Shown here piece by piece: positions 1 through 6,953 of a DNA stretch of 9,302 nt. Source of the stretch: Thermoproteota archaeon (lineage in GTDB: Archaea > Thermoproteota > Bathyarchaeia > Bathyarchaeales > Bathycorpusculaceae). Position 1 is the stretch's first letter. Each line of letters starts with the position of its first letter. Below the pieces are notes generated by a model. That model was not told the origin of the DNA, made no database searches, and saw only the letters and a program-made list of their open reading frames with translations. The translations under genes and the position numbers were made by a program. The stretch lies in NCBI GenBank assembly GCA_012511995.1, contig JAAZFA010000106.1:1-9302 (forward strand), given 5' to 3'.

Positions 1-86
1 TATCGTCCTAACTCATTATTCCCTTTTCGTCTTTTAATAAGTATTTACTAAAACAAATTATTGCTATTCTCTTTTTTTAGGTTTTT
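1..86. other. Unassigned left edge, downstream of the 908-aa gene
   Basis: These bases follow the stop codon of the minus-strand membrane protein. The minus strand offers only a short T run (GTTTTAGT), so termination is not clear, and no start codon with a plausible frame was found on either strand. Confidence 0.3.
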
Positions 87-605
87 TTAGTGTTTGTTTT
101 GTTGTTTTTTGATTTGTTTTATGTTTAATGTTGTTATTAGTAGTAGGGTAGGTAGGGTTATTGATGCTATTATTGTTAGTGTGAAGGTGTTTTGTGGTGT
201 GTATTCTATTGTTATTGTGAGTTGTCCTGTTTGTTGTATTATCCATGCGTTTGCGTATCCATTTATTTGTATATGGTTTTCTTCTGGTATTGTGTTTCCG
301 TTTATTGTTGCTTTCCAGTTTGTGTCGTAGCTTTCTAGGAGTGCTAGTATGAATGGGTTGTTTGTTGTTGTTGTTATGGTGTATTTTGTTGGGTTGTTTT
401 GTTGCCAGGTTAGGTTTTGGGGTGTTTGTAGGTTGTTTGGTATGTTGGTGTTTTTTGTTGTGTTGGTGTGTATGTATGTTGTGTGTTGTAGTGTTGTCCA
501 TGGTGTGTTTTTTGTTTGGTTGAATAGGTCGTTTATTGTTGTGTATGTTTTGGTTGTGTTTGCTGTGTAGATTTTTTGGTGTGCGTTTTTGTTTTCGTAT
601 AGTGT
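74..605. other. Strand-skewed, C-depleted segment covering the C-terminal 170 codons
   Basis: The plus strand is almost entirely G and T; 421-480, for example, holds no C and only four A. Read on the minus coding strand this gives codons made of A and C with almost no G, so the protein becomes rich in Thr, Asn, Gln, Lys, His and Pro from about residue 737. The change to ordinary composition near 605 is abrupt. The segment contains the WKATING domain, the last transmembrane helix and the basic tail. The frame is intact, so the skew is not simple decay. Confidence 0.75.
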
Positions 606-2813
606 AGCTTCTTCCCAATCTTTTAATAAAGTAATTTCTGGGGTATCTATTATATTAAAATCAATTAAGTTAATATCATCACCTGATGCAATATTTTTTT
701 GGTTAATGATATTTTTAATTCCTAACATTCCTAGAGTATCTGCAATTTCATTGTTGGGTGTATATACACCTATTTCTTGAATGCTTATCGCCTTGGGTAT
801 AGTTAAGTTTTCATTGGTATTTTTTTCGATAAATTCATCAAAGTTTACTTCTATTCTTGTAATGTAAATATTTTCAAATTTGTATATATTTTCAAGTGAC
901 TCATAGTTGATTTTTTCCAACTCAATTATCTTGTCGGAATTGTTCCATAATGTTAAGGTATAGTTAACTTTTTGATATTCATCTTCAAAAATTACTTTAA
1001 TTGCGTTCAGATTTTGTGGTTCACTCCAATTAATTTGTAATACTTGAGGTAAACCTGTTTTTGAAGTCCACGTGGTGGTGTTATTTTGATCTATGGCATA
1101 ATCTGGTTTAGTGCTTGCGTTTTTGAATGAACTTGCAGTAACCACTGCTTTTTCTACCAAGTTTATCCCCATTGTCTCATAGATTTTTTCTATTAACTCT
1201 TTATTATTTGACTGCATATATTCTGTTCCTAAACCAGAAATAATTGGTTTAGAAAAAATCAGTGGATATGGATTTCCTAAGCCTAATCTTGCTCCTCCAA
1301 AATCGTATGTGATATACGTTCCTGTTTGTGGCAATATTAGAGTCCAGTATTTTTGAGAAAGCGCGTTGTTCATCTCCGAATAGGATTCTGGAAAATTAAC
1401 TCCCTTTTTATCAGGATATAAATAATTAGTTGATACGTCGCCGTTAGTTAGTGGATACGCTGAAGTCAGTAAAACTATTACTGTTAGACTTAGAATAATC
1501 GCCTTTGGTATTATACGTCTAAACTTTAATAATAAACTTGAAATTGTGATTCCTATTAAGATGCTGAAGCATATTACAACAAAAAAACCCCAATGTAGAG
1601 GTTCTCTAAAAGGTAACAATAACAGATTACTCGTAATTAGCTTGTAAATAGGTGGCAAGCCAAAATGTGCTGTTAATGCCAAAAATGTTATCGCGGCTAA
1701 ACTGAAATAGCCTGCAGCTTTTCGTGATTTAGAAATCAATAAACTTGCAAACGCTATTATCGGAGGCAAATATGACAGAAAAATTATTAAGGGGTTTCCC
1801 AAAGCGGTCAAATTGCCATTATCAAATTTGGCGATATATTCTCCAGCATAAGGTACATATGGGTTCCCTAAATGCCCCTGATAAAAACTCCACTTAGGGA
1901 TTAATCTTAACACATCTTCAATTCTAGTGTTAAAAACTAAATCTGGAGTTCCAATACCTATCTGTGTTTGAGTAAATACATCCCAATTAACTAATAATAT
2001 CATAATTATCCATATTGACGATAAAACTGCTGTTATAACAAAAAATGGTATCTGTCTAAGAATGTCTGATGCAGATTTGCCAATATTTTTGATGCCCTCA
2101 AAGACACACTTACTTTTTGGAAACAACATTATTTTTGCTGATTTTTCTTGCTTAGTTCTAAGTCCATTTTCAATTATCTTGAATATCACTATCAGACCTA
2201 TTAACAATAGACAGGTCATTGGGTTTCGGTAGTTTGGAAATGGACCGTAAGAAAAAACAAAGAGCAAACCTGAAATCGCCATCAATTTATTTGATTTTCT
2301 AATTAACCCCTCTGTAAAAACTATTAAACATGGTAAAATCGCAACTACTACATCCATAAACGCGATTGCCGAAATTTCTCTATCGACTATCATGTATATG
2401 TTTGAGGTTATGTAGATGCCTGCTATTAGTGCGGCTGTGGTATTTTGATTTAATAGTTTTTTTGTTAGTATGTATGTTAGTGTTGATGTTAGGAACATCA
2501 TTAGTGTTAGTGTGGTTATTTGTGATGTGTATGTGTTCGTGCCTAATATGTTGAAGATTGTCATTAGTAGGTATGATGGTACTAGTATTCTTGGTGTGTA
2601 TATTGAGGTCATGCCTAGGTCTGTTTGGTCCCATGTGTATGTGATTCGGTTTGTGAATGCTTCTTGGTTTAGTTGTGGTCTGTAGTCTCCGCTGATTAGT
2701 ATGTTTGGGTGTTCAAACCAGGTGACAACTCGCAAGCTAAGCAATAAAAAAATGATGATTACTAAGATTTCTATTTTTTTTGACTGTAACAGTTTCTTTA
2801 TTTTTCCCAGCAT
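87..2813 (-). CDS. Polytopic GT-C-like membrane glycosyltransferase with embedded discoidin domain (AftD/YfhO-like)
   Basis: Predicted 908-aa integral membrane protein, probably transferring a sugar from a lipid-linked donor on the outer face of the membrane. A hydrophobic helix at residues 14-31 is followed by a loop with SGDYRPQ (Asp43), where GT-C enzymes usually carry the catalytic acid. About ten further spans follow up to residue 455. Then comes a soluble part: residues about 553-684 resemble an F5/8 type C (discoidin) carbohydrate-binding domain (TASS, YAIDQNNTTTW, LQINW). Residues about 828-860 hold a WKATINGNTI-type segment, then a last span at 878-897 and a basic tail. This order is known from arabinofuranosyltransferase AftD-like and YfhO-like proteins. 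The ATG is preceded by a TATA box but only a weak GGGTG two bases away. Base composition switches three times inside the gene. Substrate unknown; the family call is from pattern memory, not a search. Confidence 0.75.
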   Translation of the reverse strand: MLGKIKKLLQSKKIEILVIIIFLLLSLRVVTWFEHPNILISGDYRPQLNQEAFTNRITYTWDQTDLGMTSIYTPRILVPSYLLMTIFNILGTNTYTSQITTLTLMMFLTSTLTYILTKKLLNQNTTAALIAGIYITSNIYMIVDREISAIAFMDVVVAILPCLIVFTEGLIRKSNKLMAISGLLFVFSYGPFPNYRNPMTCLLLIGLIVIFKIIENGLRTKQEKSAKIMLFPKSKCVFEGIKNIGKSASDILRQIPFFVITAVLSSIWIIMILLVNWDVFTQTQIGIGTPDLVFNTRIEDVLRLIPKWSFYQGHLGNPYVPYAGEYIAKFDNGNLTALGNPLIIFLSYLPPIIAFASLLISKSRKAAGYFSLAAITFLALTAHFGLPPIYKLITSNLLLLPFREPLHWGFFVVICFSILIGITISSLLLKFRRIIPKAIILSLTVIVLLTSAYPLTNGDVSTNYLYPDKKGVNFPESYSEMNNALSQKYWTLILPQTGTYITYDFGGARLGLGNPYPLIFSKPIISGLGTEYMQSNNKELIEKIYETMGINLVEKAVVTASSFKNASTKPDYAIDQNNTTTWTSKTGLPQVLQINWSEPQNLNAIKVIFEDEYQKVNYTLTLWNNSDKIIELEKINYESLENIYKFENIYITRIEVNFDEFIEKNTNENLTIPKAISIQEIGVYTPNNEIADTLGMLGIKNIINQKNIASGDDINLIDFNIIDTPEITLLKDWEEATLYENKNAHQKIYTANTTKTYTTINDLFNQTKNTPWTTLQHTTYIHTNTTKNTNIPNNLQTPQNLTWQQNNPTKYTITTTTNNPFILALLESYDTNWKATINGNTIPEENHIQINGYANAWIIQQTGQLTITIEYTPQNTFTLTIIASITLPTLLLITTLNIKQIKKQQNKH
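2395..2712. other. Second strand-skewed segment, codons about 35-140 of the same gene
   Basis: This block shows the same G/T-rich plus strand as the gene's 3' end, somewhat less extreme. It starts near codon 35, just before the SGDYRP loop, and ends near codon 140 (SNIYM/IVDRE). Codons 1-34 and the long middle of the gene have ordinary A/T-rich composition. The two skewed blocks therefore cover the putative catalytic loop with the next few helices and the C-terminal domain. The edges were placed by eye and may be off by 10-20 bases. Confidence 0.65.
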
Positions 2814-2857
2814 AACACCCGGTTGGTTTTTTGGTTTGTTTACTGTGTAGTTTATTC

Positions 2858-2869
2858 TATATAATATAT
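2858..2869 (-). promoter_or_regulatory. TATA box for the 908-aa membrane protein
   Basis: The minus strand reads ATATATTATATA here. Its centre lies about 50 nt before the ATG at 2813, so transcription would start near 2838 and leave a leader of about 25 nt. No other good TATA box lies closer. A stronger minus-strand box at 3032-3044 would give a much longer leader. Confidence 0.55.
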
Positions 2870-3031
2870 GCTTCAGGGATTAGAAGTGTTTGTTGTTATT
2901 AGTTTTTTGATGTGGAAACTTTGCTTTTTATTGTTGTGTTTTTCTCGCCTTTTTATTGATTATTACGACTGTTGATGTGGCTATTGCTGGCGAAATGCGG
3001 TTTTTAACAAAAAGCCTTATTTTATCCTTAT

Positions 3032-3044
3032 TTTTTTTATATAG
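3032..3044. promoter_or_regulatory. Possible bidirectional TATA element
   Basis: The sequence TTTTTTTATATAG on the plus strand reads CTATATAAAAAAA on the minus strand; both fit archaeal TATA boxes. Plus-strand transcription would begin in the palindrome at about 3066, minus-strand transcription near 3012, leaving about 200 nt before the 908-aa start. It may simply be A/T-rich DNA that helps open the region. Confidence 0.3.
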
Positions 3045-3061
3045 TCCCTGCAGTTTGCCTT

Positions 3062-3079
3062 TAAGCGCCTAGGCGTTTA
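3062..3079. promoter_or_regulatory. 18-bp near-palindrome, candidate operator
   Basis: TAAGCGCCTAGGCGTTTA has a perfect 10-bp core, CGCCTAGGCG, extended on each side to 18 bp with a single mismatched pair. It is G+C-rich within A/T-rich DNA and ends about 10 bp before the TATA box of the 868-aa gene, where an archaeal transcription factor could help or block TBP/TFB binding. No T-run follows, so a terminator is unlikely. No regulator gene is visible in the window. Confidence 0.5.
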
Positions 3080-3081
3080 TG

Positions 3082-3097
3082 AGGAAACCTTTTTATA
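3082..3097 (+). promoter_or_regulatory. BRE/TATA promoter of the 868-aa secreted protein gene
   Basis: AGGAAACCTTTTTATA combines a purine-rich BRE-like part with a TTTTTATA box. Transcription would begin near 3120, giving a leader of about 28 nt that contains the AGAGGA ribosome binding site at 3135-3140. Confidence 0.65.
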
Positions 3098-3134
3098 GTT
3101 AACTCCCACACACTAATTGATACAGAGAAATTAA

Positions 3135-3140
3135 AGAGGA
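3135..3140 (+). promoter_or_regulatory. Ribosome binding site for the TTG-started 868-aa gene
   Basis: AGAGGA ends 8 nt before the TTG at 3149. No in-frame ATG or GTG lies nearby, and the TTG places a complete signal peptide at the N-terminus, so this site decides the start. Confidence 0.6.
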
Positions 3141-3148
3141 AAAAACAA

Positions 3149-5755
3149 TTGATAAACTTAAATAGACACAGTAAAATTTCCAAATCTATATTCGCAGCAA
3201 TCTTAGCAATAGCATTAATTACTTCAACATTCGCAGCCACTGCACTTGCATTTACACCTGGACAATCATATACATCGCCGGATTATGCAGACTATGTAAT
3301 CTCGGAAGGTACAGCTGCTAACGACTACTACAGTAGCAGACAATACTCATATGTTATCAACCAGTGGGCTTCAGAATATGGTCCGTTGGTTGGTAGCACT
3401 TCTGAATATCCTGCCGCTAATCCTAACTATGATTGGTTTAATGCCAACAAAGCCATACGTGTCGGTATGACTGAATTCGGAGAATTTGCTACTCCAGAAA
3501 ATGCAGGTATCGCGTATGGTGCCGACAATGATGAATTTGACATCACAGAAAGCTGGGCATCAGACCTCATATTGGAAAAGTATTGGATTCAAGGCTGGAC
3601 TTTGTCAATGAACTATATGCGTCAGGGCGAAGAACGCTCTATTCATGCATGGTCCATCTACAGTGACTTAACTAACAAAGAAGATGGTAGGGAAGTCTAC
3701 AGTTGGTATGGTGACTATTGTGACTATATGGTTCAAGGTAGACAAGTTACTCCTGGATCTTTACTTCCGGCAGGCGTAGATGTAATTTATGACAGCGCTA
3801 GACTTTTTGTTGCAAGAACACACACTATCGTTCGTGACGGTTTCTTTAAGGAAGATGTTGCAAAAGTAACATTCACACTCGTCTTCAACAAGGATACAAA
3901 ATATGCAATTGCATACAAGGATGTCAAGGTCTTACTAGACTCAAAGATTTTAGACAGAATAATTAACTTCACCTTTACAGAACGCTACGAAATTGACTTG
4001 GCAAGAGGAATTAACCCCTCAAACACAGCATACATCCACTACTTCGATGAATTCAGCGAAACCGTCTATCAACACCCACTAGTCGGAAACAACACCTATG
4101 ATGTACTGCAAGCTTTCGATGGTGAAAGAAACTACATATTCTTTGCTGGTTATTGGCCATCAACTACTGAGCACACAGTGTATAATCCACTAGTGCCCAA
4201 AGAAACTATGGTGGGTGCACCATGTAACCATGATGGAATGCGTATTCTACCTGTCGGTACAGCTGTATCAGACATGCCAGTAGAGCCAAGCACTCCTTGG
4301 GTTATTGCTCAATGGCAATATGACGAAGAAGAATATCCAAAGTTACTCAACTTCCTAGCTAAAGCAGATGTTAACCGCGAAATCCGCTTTGTTGAAGTCT
4401 TCGGAATGACAGATTACAACAAAGGCTCTGAAATAGTTTCAGATAACTCTGAACCTCAAATTCGAGCCATTTACAATCCATATGCACCATTCGTTGCACA
4501 AGACATCAACGCAACAGACGCAATCAACTTTGTTGATGTAGAAGTTCAATATCTAATGCACCAAGTATTCAACCCTGAAGACTTAACAACTGTCGGTAAC
4601 GTCGGTGATGATCCATTTATGTGGATGGGTCTAGGTCAATCTTCAGCTACATCTGACAGTGCAGGCGCAGTTATGCTAACCGACATCGCAGGAAGCGCAG
4701 AACCTCTATCATTATTCGACAAACACGATGACTTGTTCCCCTGGACAGAAGATGATTTGAACGAAGGTACAATACCCTTCGGTCTAGAAGTCTTCGATGG
4801 TAGTTACACTGAAGTATTCAGCAACACTGAAAGAGGAACAGGCGCAGACAGCACTGAATATGTACGAACTGGACTTTTAGACTTCGTATTCTGGGCATAT
4901 GATGACGAATGGCAGAGTCCACCACAGCCAATAGCAGGTGGAGACTCTTACTTGGGTGACTATTGGTATCCATCAAAGAATCCGTTAACTGAACGTTGGA
5001 CGGGTTGGTGGTACACTTATAATGACTTGATTGGTTATGATGCAATTACTTACAACCCTAACGGTATCTTATCTGTTGGTGGTGTGAAAGCTAACGGATT
5101 AACAAGATACTTCAACGATTACAACTTTGCAATTACTCGAGAAGGCACCTCACCAGCTGCAAGCATATACGACTTACACACCTTCGGTCTCTTAATTGAT
5201 GCTCCAACTAGCGATCCAAGTCTACCAACATATGACTTCTTCCCAGTATCAACTTGGGCAAGCAGCTATAACGAATTCGGCTACTCTGAAGGCTACGCAG
5301 TAATATCTATCGCACGTGACATTAACGGCACCCGCGGTTTATCCGTGTACGGTTGGGATGGACGTGACACATACTGGGCATCAGCTTGGGCATCACAATA
5401 CTTAGACCAAGACTACAACCAATGGGTACCTGCAGGCGCAACAGCAATCATACTAAACATTGAATACACTGATGAATTCCACGAACCAAGCGGCTTTGAA
5501 GTCGTCAAAGTATTAGGTACAATCACAGAATTCGGAACTAACCTATTCTGGAAAAACTATGCTGGTGGCGCATATGACCAAAATGACAACCTATGGAACG
5601 AAGACCCATCATCACCCACATGGGACACTGGCGACTCAGACTTTACTCTACCAGACCTCAACGAGGACATTGAACGTGTCGAATGCGAATACAAAGTTTG
5701 GTGGTTCGCGAAACTTCCAACAAAAACAACTGCAAAAGTTCAATTTGACCCATAA
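3149..5755 (+). CDS. Large secreted surface protein, S-layer candidate (868 aa)
   Basis: The product is not recognised as a named family. It starts with TTG behind an AGAGGA site and has a clear Sec signal: basic residues to Lys12, a hydrophobic stretch at about 14-33 and likely cleavage after Ala34 (ATALA). The mature chain of about 834 residues is acidic and strikingly rich in Tyr, Trp, Phe, Asp, Asn and Ser, has few Lys and only three Cys, and holds at least four N-glycosylation sequons (NFT, NNT, NAT, NGT). It has no C-terminal membrane helix. Codons often end in C (AAC, TAC, TTC, GAC), unlike its neighbours, which usually marks strong expression. Size, secretion, composition and promoter suit an S-layer subunit attached through a partner or glycan; a secreted enzyme or a binding protein cannot be excluded, as no catalytic motif was seen. 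A T-run terminator follows, suggesting a single-gene transcript. Confidence 0.8.
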   Translation: MINLNRHSKISKSIFAAILAIALITSTFAATALAFTPGQSYTSPDYADYVISEGTAANDYYSSRQYSYVINQWASEYGPLVGSTSEYPAANPNYDWFNANKAIRVGMTEFGEFATPENAGIAYGADNDEFDITESWASDLILEKYWIQGWTLSMNYMRQGEERSIHAWSIYSDLTNKEDGREVYSWYGDYCDYMVQGRQVTPGSLLPAGVDVIYDSARLFVARTHTIVRDGFFKEDVAKVTFTLVFNKDTKYAIAYKDVKVLLDSKILDRIINFTFTERYEIDLARGINPSNTAYIHYFDEFSETVYQHPLVGNNTYDVLQAFDGERNYIFFAGYWPSTTEHTVYNPLVPKETMVGAPCNHDGMRILPVGTAVSDMPVEPSTPWVIAQWQYDEEEYPKLLNFLAKADVNREIRFVEVFGMTDYNKGSEIVSDNSEPQIRAIYNPYAPFVAQDINATDAINFVDVEVQYLMHQVFNPEDLTTVGNVGDDPFMWMGLGQSSATSDSAGAVMLTDIAGSAEPLSLFDKHDDLFPWTEDDLNEGTIPFGLEVFDGSYTEVFSNTERGTGADSTEYVRTGLLDFVFWAYDDEWQSPPQPIAGGDSYLGDYWYPSKNPLTERWTGWWYTYNDLIGYDAITYNPNGILSVGGVKANGLTRYFNDYNFAITREGTSPAASIYDLHTFGLLIDAPTSDPSLPTYDFFPVSTWASSYNEFGYSEGYAVISIARDINGTRGLSVYGWDGRDTYWASAWASQYLDQDYNQWVPAGATAIILNIEYTDEFHEPSGFEVVKVLGTITEFGTNLFWKNYAGGAYDQNDNLWNEDPSSPTWDTGDSDFTLPDLNEDIERVECEYKVWWFAKLPTKTTAKVQFDP

Positions 5756-5767
5756 ATAAGTAAATTA

Positions 5768-5811
5768 CCCCTTTTTTATTTTTAAAATTTTTTAAGACAA
5801 TGTGTTTTTTT
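5768..5811 (+). terminator. T-run terminator after the 868-aa gene
   Basis: Starting 13 nt after the stop codon, three T runs follow within about 45 bases (CCCCTTTTTTATTTTT, AATTTTTTAAG and GTTTTTTTAG). Successive T tracts without a strong hairpin are the usual archaeal termination signal. Confidence 0.55.
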
Positions 5812-5973
5812 AGATTTAGCGTTCTTTTTGTTTCTATAATAACTTGAATTATCACTGTTAGCTTAATCTTTCTCAGAAGTATAGTGTTTTAAGATAGTGC
5901 TCGAGATTTTTTAGTTTAACCTTTTATATTTTCATAATTCCATTACTTGAAATAAAATTTTTATTCAAATTCC

Positions 5974-6144
5974 GTGAAACTAGGGAGGTGTAAAATTTTT
6001 TGCTTGCTGGAAAATCTTCATCGACAAAGTGCAAAAGTTTTTTTCAAATCGAATAAACGCTGCTATGTTACTCTTGGGCAAATGTTTTCTGAAAAAAGTT
6101 GGTTTTTATCTTCGGCGGTTTTTGTTTTTAGCTCTCTTCTTTAA
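5974..6144 (+). CDS. Doubtful small open frame (up to 56 aa)
   Basis: A GTG-started frame gives 56 residues, containing CKIFC near the N-terminus and one further Cys; a TTG at 6004, 13 nt after GGGAGGTG, gives the last 46. Its final 13 codons overlap the 3' end of the convergent 234-aa gene. A TATA-like element precedes it at about 5930. Neither start is ideal: the GTG lies upstream of the ribosome binding site and the TTG is a little too far from it. It is listed only because the Shine-Dalgarno is so strong. Confidence 0.2.
   Translation: MKLGRCKIFCLLENLHRQSAKVFFKSNKRCYVTLGQMFSEKSWFLSSAVFVFSSLL
6092..6097 (-). terminator. T-run terminator after the 234-aa gene
   Basis: On the minus strand six T residues occur about ten bases after the stop codon. 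This short run is a plausible archaeal terminator but weaker than the ones after the other genes. Confidence 0.35.
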
Positions 6145-6810
6145 TAGCATAATTGTTGTTAAAGAAACAATTACTATTACTGCTAATGCTATTCCGATAC
6201 CCCAATAGTAATCAGCTTCTGTTTTATCAGACACTACAAATATGTTAGTGTCTACAATGCTGTACGCGTATTTGTATGCTGTACTCATCTGTTCAGCGCT
6301 TAAAGTTTCTTCTACTTTATACTCCAACAACACACCAGAAATCTGGTCATAAACAAAGAGTGCTGAATAAGTCAATTCTTCTATAGTTTCTGAATGCTCT
6401 ATCACGTTTACAATTCTTTCAGTGCCTAAGTACTTTCTTGTTTCTGTACTGTTAATTAGTGCCTCTTGATTCAAATTTATAAAGTCTCCTTGTGTTAGGT
6501 TAGCCGATATTATCAATGTGTTATTTGCTGTGATTGAGCGATCTGCATGATAATAAAATTCTGATCCATTCCGATACATGCCTGATGCGTAAAATAAAAC
6601 CCTCTGTTCTGAGACAGCTGAAACCTCAAGTTTGCTCCATGCAGGAATTGTTCCCTGATCTCCCGAATCAATAACATCGTAGTTTCCGTATGCGATCCAC
6701 TGTCCTACTGAAACTCCTACTCTGTATTCAGTAGCTGTTACTGGAGTAACTAAACATGATAGTAACATAAAAACTAAACAGGAATATTTCAACAATTTCA
6801 AATTAATCAT
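6106..6810 (-). CDS. Secreted envelope protein with one C-terminal membrane anchor (234 aa)
   Basis: An ATG at 6810 is chosen because GGAG (6819-6822) lies 8 nt before it; the frame stays open to a TTG at 6831, which would put that site inside the coding region. The protein has a signal peptide with likely cleavage after Ala26 (PVTA), an outside domain of about 175 residues, one membrane span at about 202-223 and the basic tail KKRAKNKNRRR, so the domain faces outward. The domain starts with VGVSVGQWIAYGNY, reminiscent of the 'VGDWVKYEV' openings common in uncharacterised archaeal surface proteins, and includes ETRKYLGTERIVNV and VYDQISGVLLEY, a hairpin pattern implying a beta-rich fold. No enzymatic motif was seen. 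It is divergent from the 392-aa gene, whose outside domain is similar in plan; a shared or linked role is likely but the function is unknown. Confidence 0.8.
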   Translation of the reverse strand: MINLKLLKYSCLVFMLLSCLVTPVTATEYRVGVSVGQWIAYGNYDVIDSGDQGTIPAWSKLEVSAVSEQRVLFYASGMYRNGSEFYYHADRSITANNTLIISANLTQGDFINLNQEALINSTETRKYLGTERIVNVIEHSETIEELTYSALFVYDQISGVLLEYKVEETLSAEQMSTAYKYAYSIVDTNIFVVSDKTEADYYWGIGIALAVIVIVSLTTIMLLKKRAKNKNRRR

Positions 6811-6850
6811 AATAGCTTCTCCATAGAACAACCCATAACTGTTTAGGAAT

Positions 6851-6870
6851 AAATAAACTTTCTATAAGTA
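6851..6870 (-). promoter_or_regulatory. Promoter region of the 234-aa gene
   Basis: On the minus strand TACTTATAGA and GTTTATTT are overlapping TATA-like candidates. The first would start transcription near 6840, about 30 nt before the ATG, leaving room for the GGAG ribosome binding site at 6819-6822. The A/T-rich surroundings make the exact box uncertain. Confidence 0.45.
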
Positions 6871-6907
6871 AATTTTCCTACTATATTATCTATAAACTTT
6901 TGAATAT

Positions 6908-6916
6908 CCTTTTATA
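6908..6916 (+). promoter_or_regulatory. TATA box of the 392-aa gene
   Basis: CCTTTTATA is centred about 40 nt before the TTG at 6954. Transcription near 6939 would leave a leader of about 15 nt, just enough for GGTG at 6943-6946. Because the box lies inside the 5' extension of the open frame, it argues against a start at 6900. Confidence 0.55.
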
Positions 6917-6953
6917 CCTAAAATATAATTTCATTACCGACTGGTGTAATCAC

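Larger units (their letters stand above)
2814..3148. other. Divergent intergenic region between the 908-aa and 868-aa genes
   Basis: These 335 bases hold the promoters of both flanking genes, a palindrome at 3062-3079 and an A/T-rich TATATA-like element at 3032-3044 that reads well on either strand. The part from 2814 to about 2945 keeps the G/T-rich plus-strand bias of the neighbouring gene. A minus-strand open frame ending near 2925 reads like a short hydrophobic tail but has no usable start codon, so it is not called. No RNA gene was recognised. Confidence 0.6.
5756..6105. other. 350-bp intergenic region with an isolated strong Shine-Dalgarno
   Basis: The left part is the terminator of the 868-aa gene. 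The rest is A/T-rich. A TATA-like CTTTTATATTTTC lies near 5930-5942, and GGGAGGTG at 5983-5990 is a near-perfect match to the archaeal anti-Shine-Dalgarno. Short frames follow: TTG at 6000 (18 codons), TTG at 6004 (46 codons), or GTG at 5974 in the latter frame (56 codons). The last two run into the 3' end of the opposite gene. None has recognisable family features. A run of A at 6092-6097 gives T6 on the minus strand and probably ends the 234-aa gene. Confidence 0.5.

Noticed and set aside
74..605. Diversity-generating retroelement target (Asn-rich variable region)
   Set aside because: No reverse transcriptase, template repeat or C-type lectin fold is present, and the bias covers synonymous sites over 500 bases, unlike adenine-specific mutation.
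64..618. Long open frame rich in Asn, Thr, Lys and His on the minus strand
   Set aside because: It is an alternative frame inside the G-poor end of the 908-aa gene; near absence of G on that strand removes TAG and TGA stops and opens several frames at once.
3001..3030. Hairpin GGTTTTT-AAC-AAAAAGCC as a terminator or RNA element
   Set aside because: It is short, bulged and A/T-based, and no gene ends there.
2925..3055. Minus-strand frame ending in a hydrophobic segment and a basic tail (ATSTVVIINKKARK)
   Set aside because: It has no ATG, GTG or TTG start and overlaps the promoter and palindrome of the plus-strand gene.
6811..6831. Upstream TTG start for the 234-aa gene (7 more residues)
   Set aside because: The GGAG ribosome binding site would fall inside the coding region; the ATG at 6810 has ideal spacing.
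6900..6953. Upstream TTG start for the 392-aa gene (18 more residues)
   Set aside because: It would place the TATA box and ribosome binding site inside the coding region and spoil the signal peptide.
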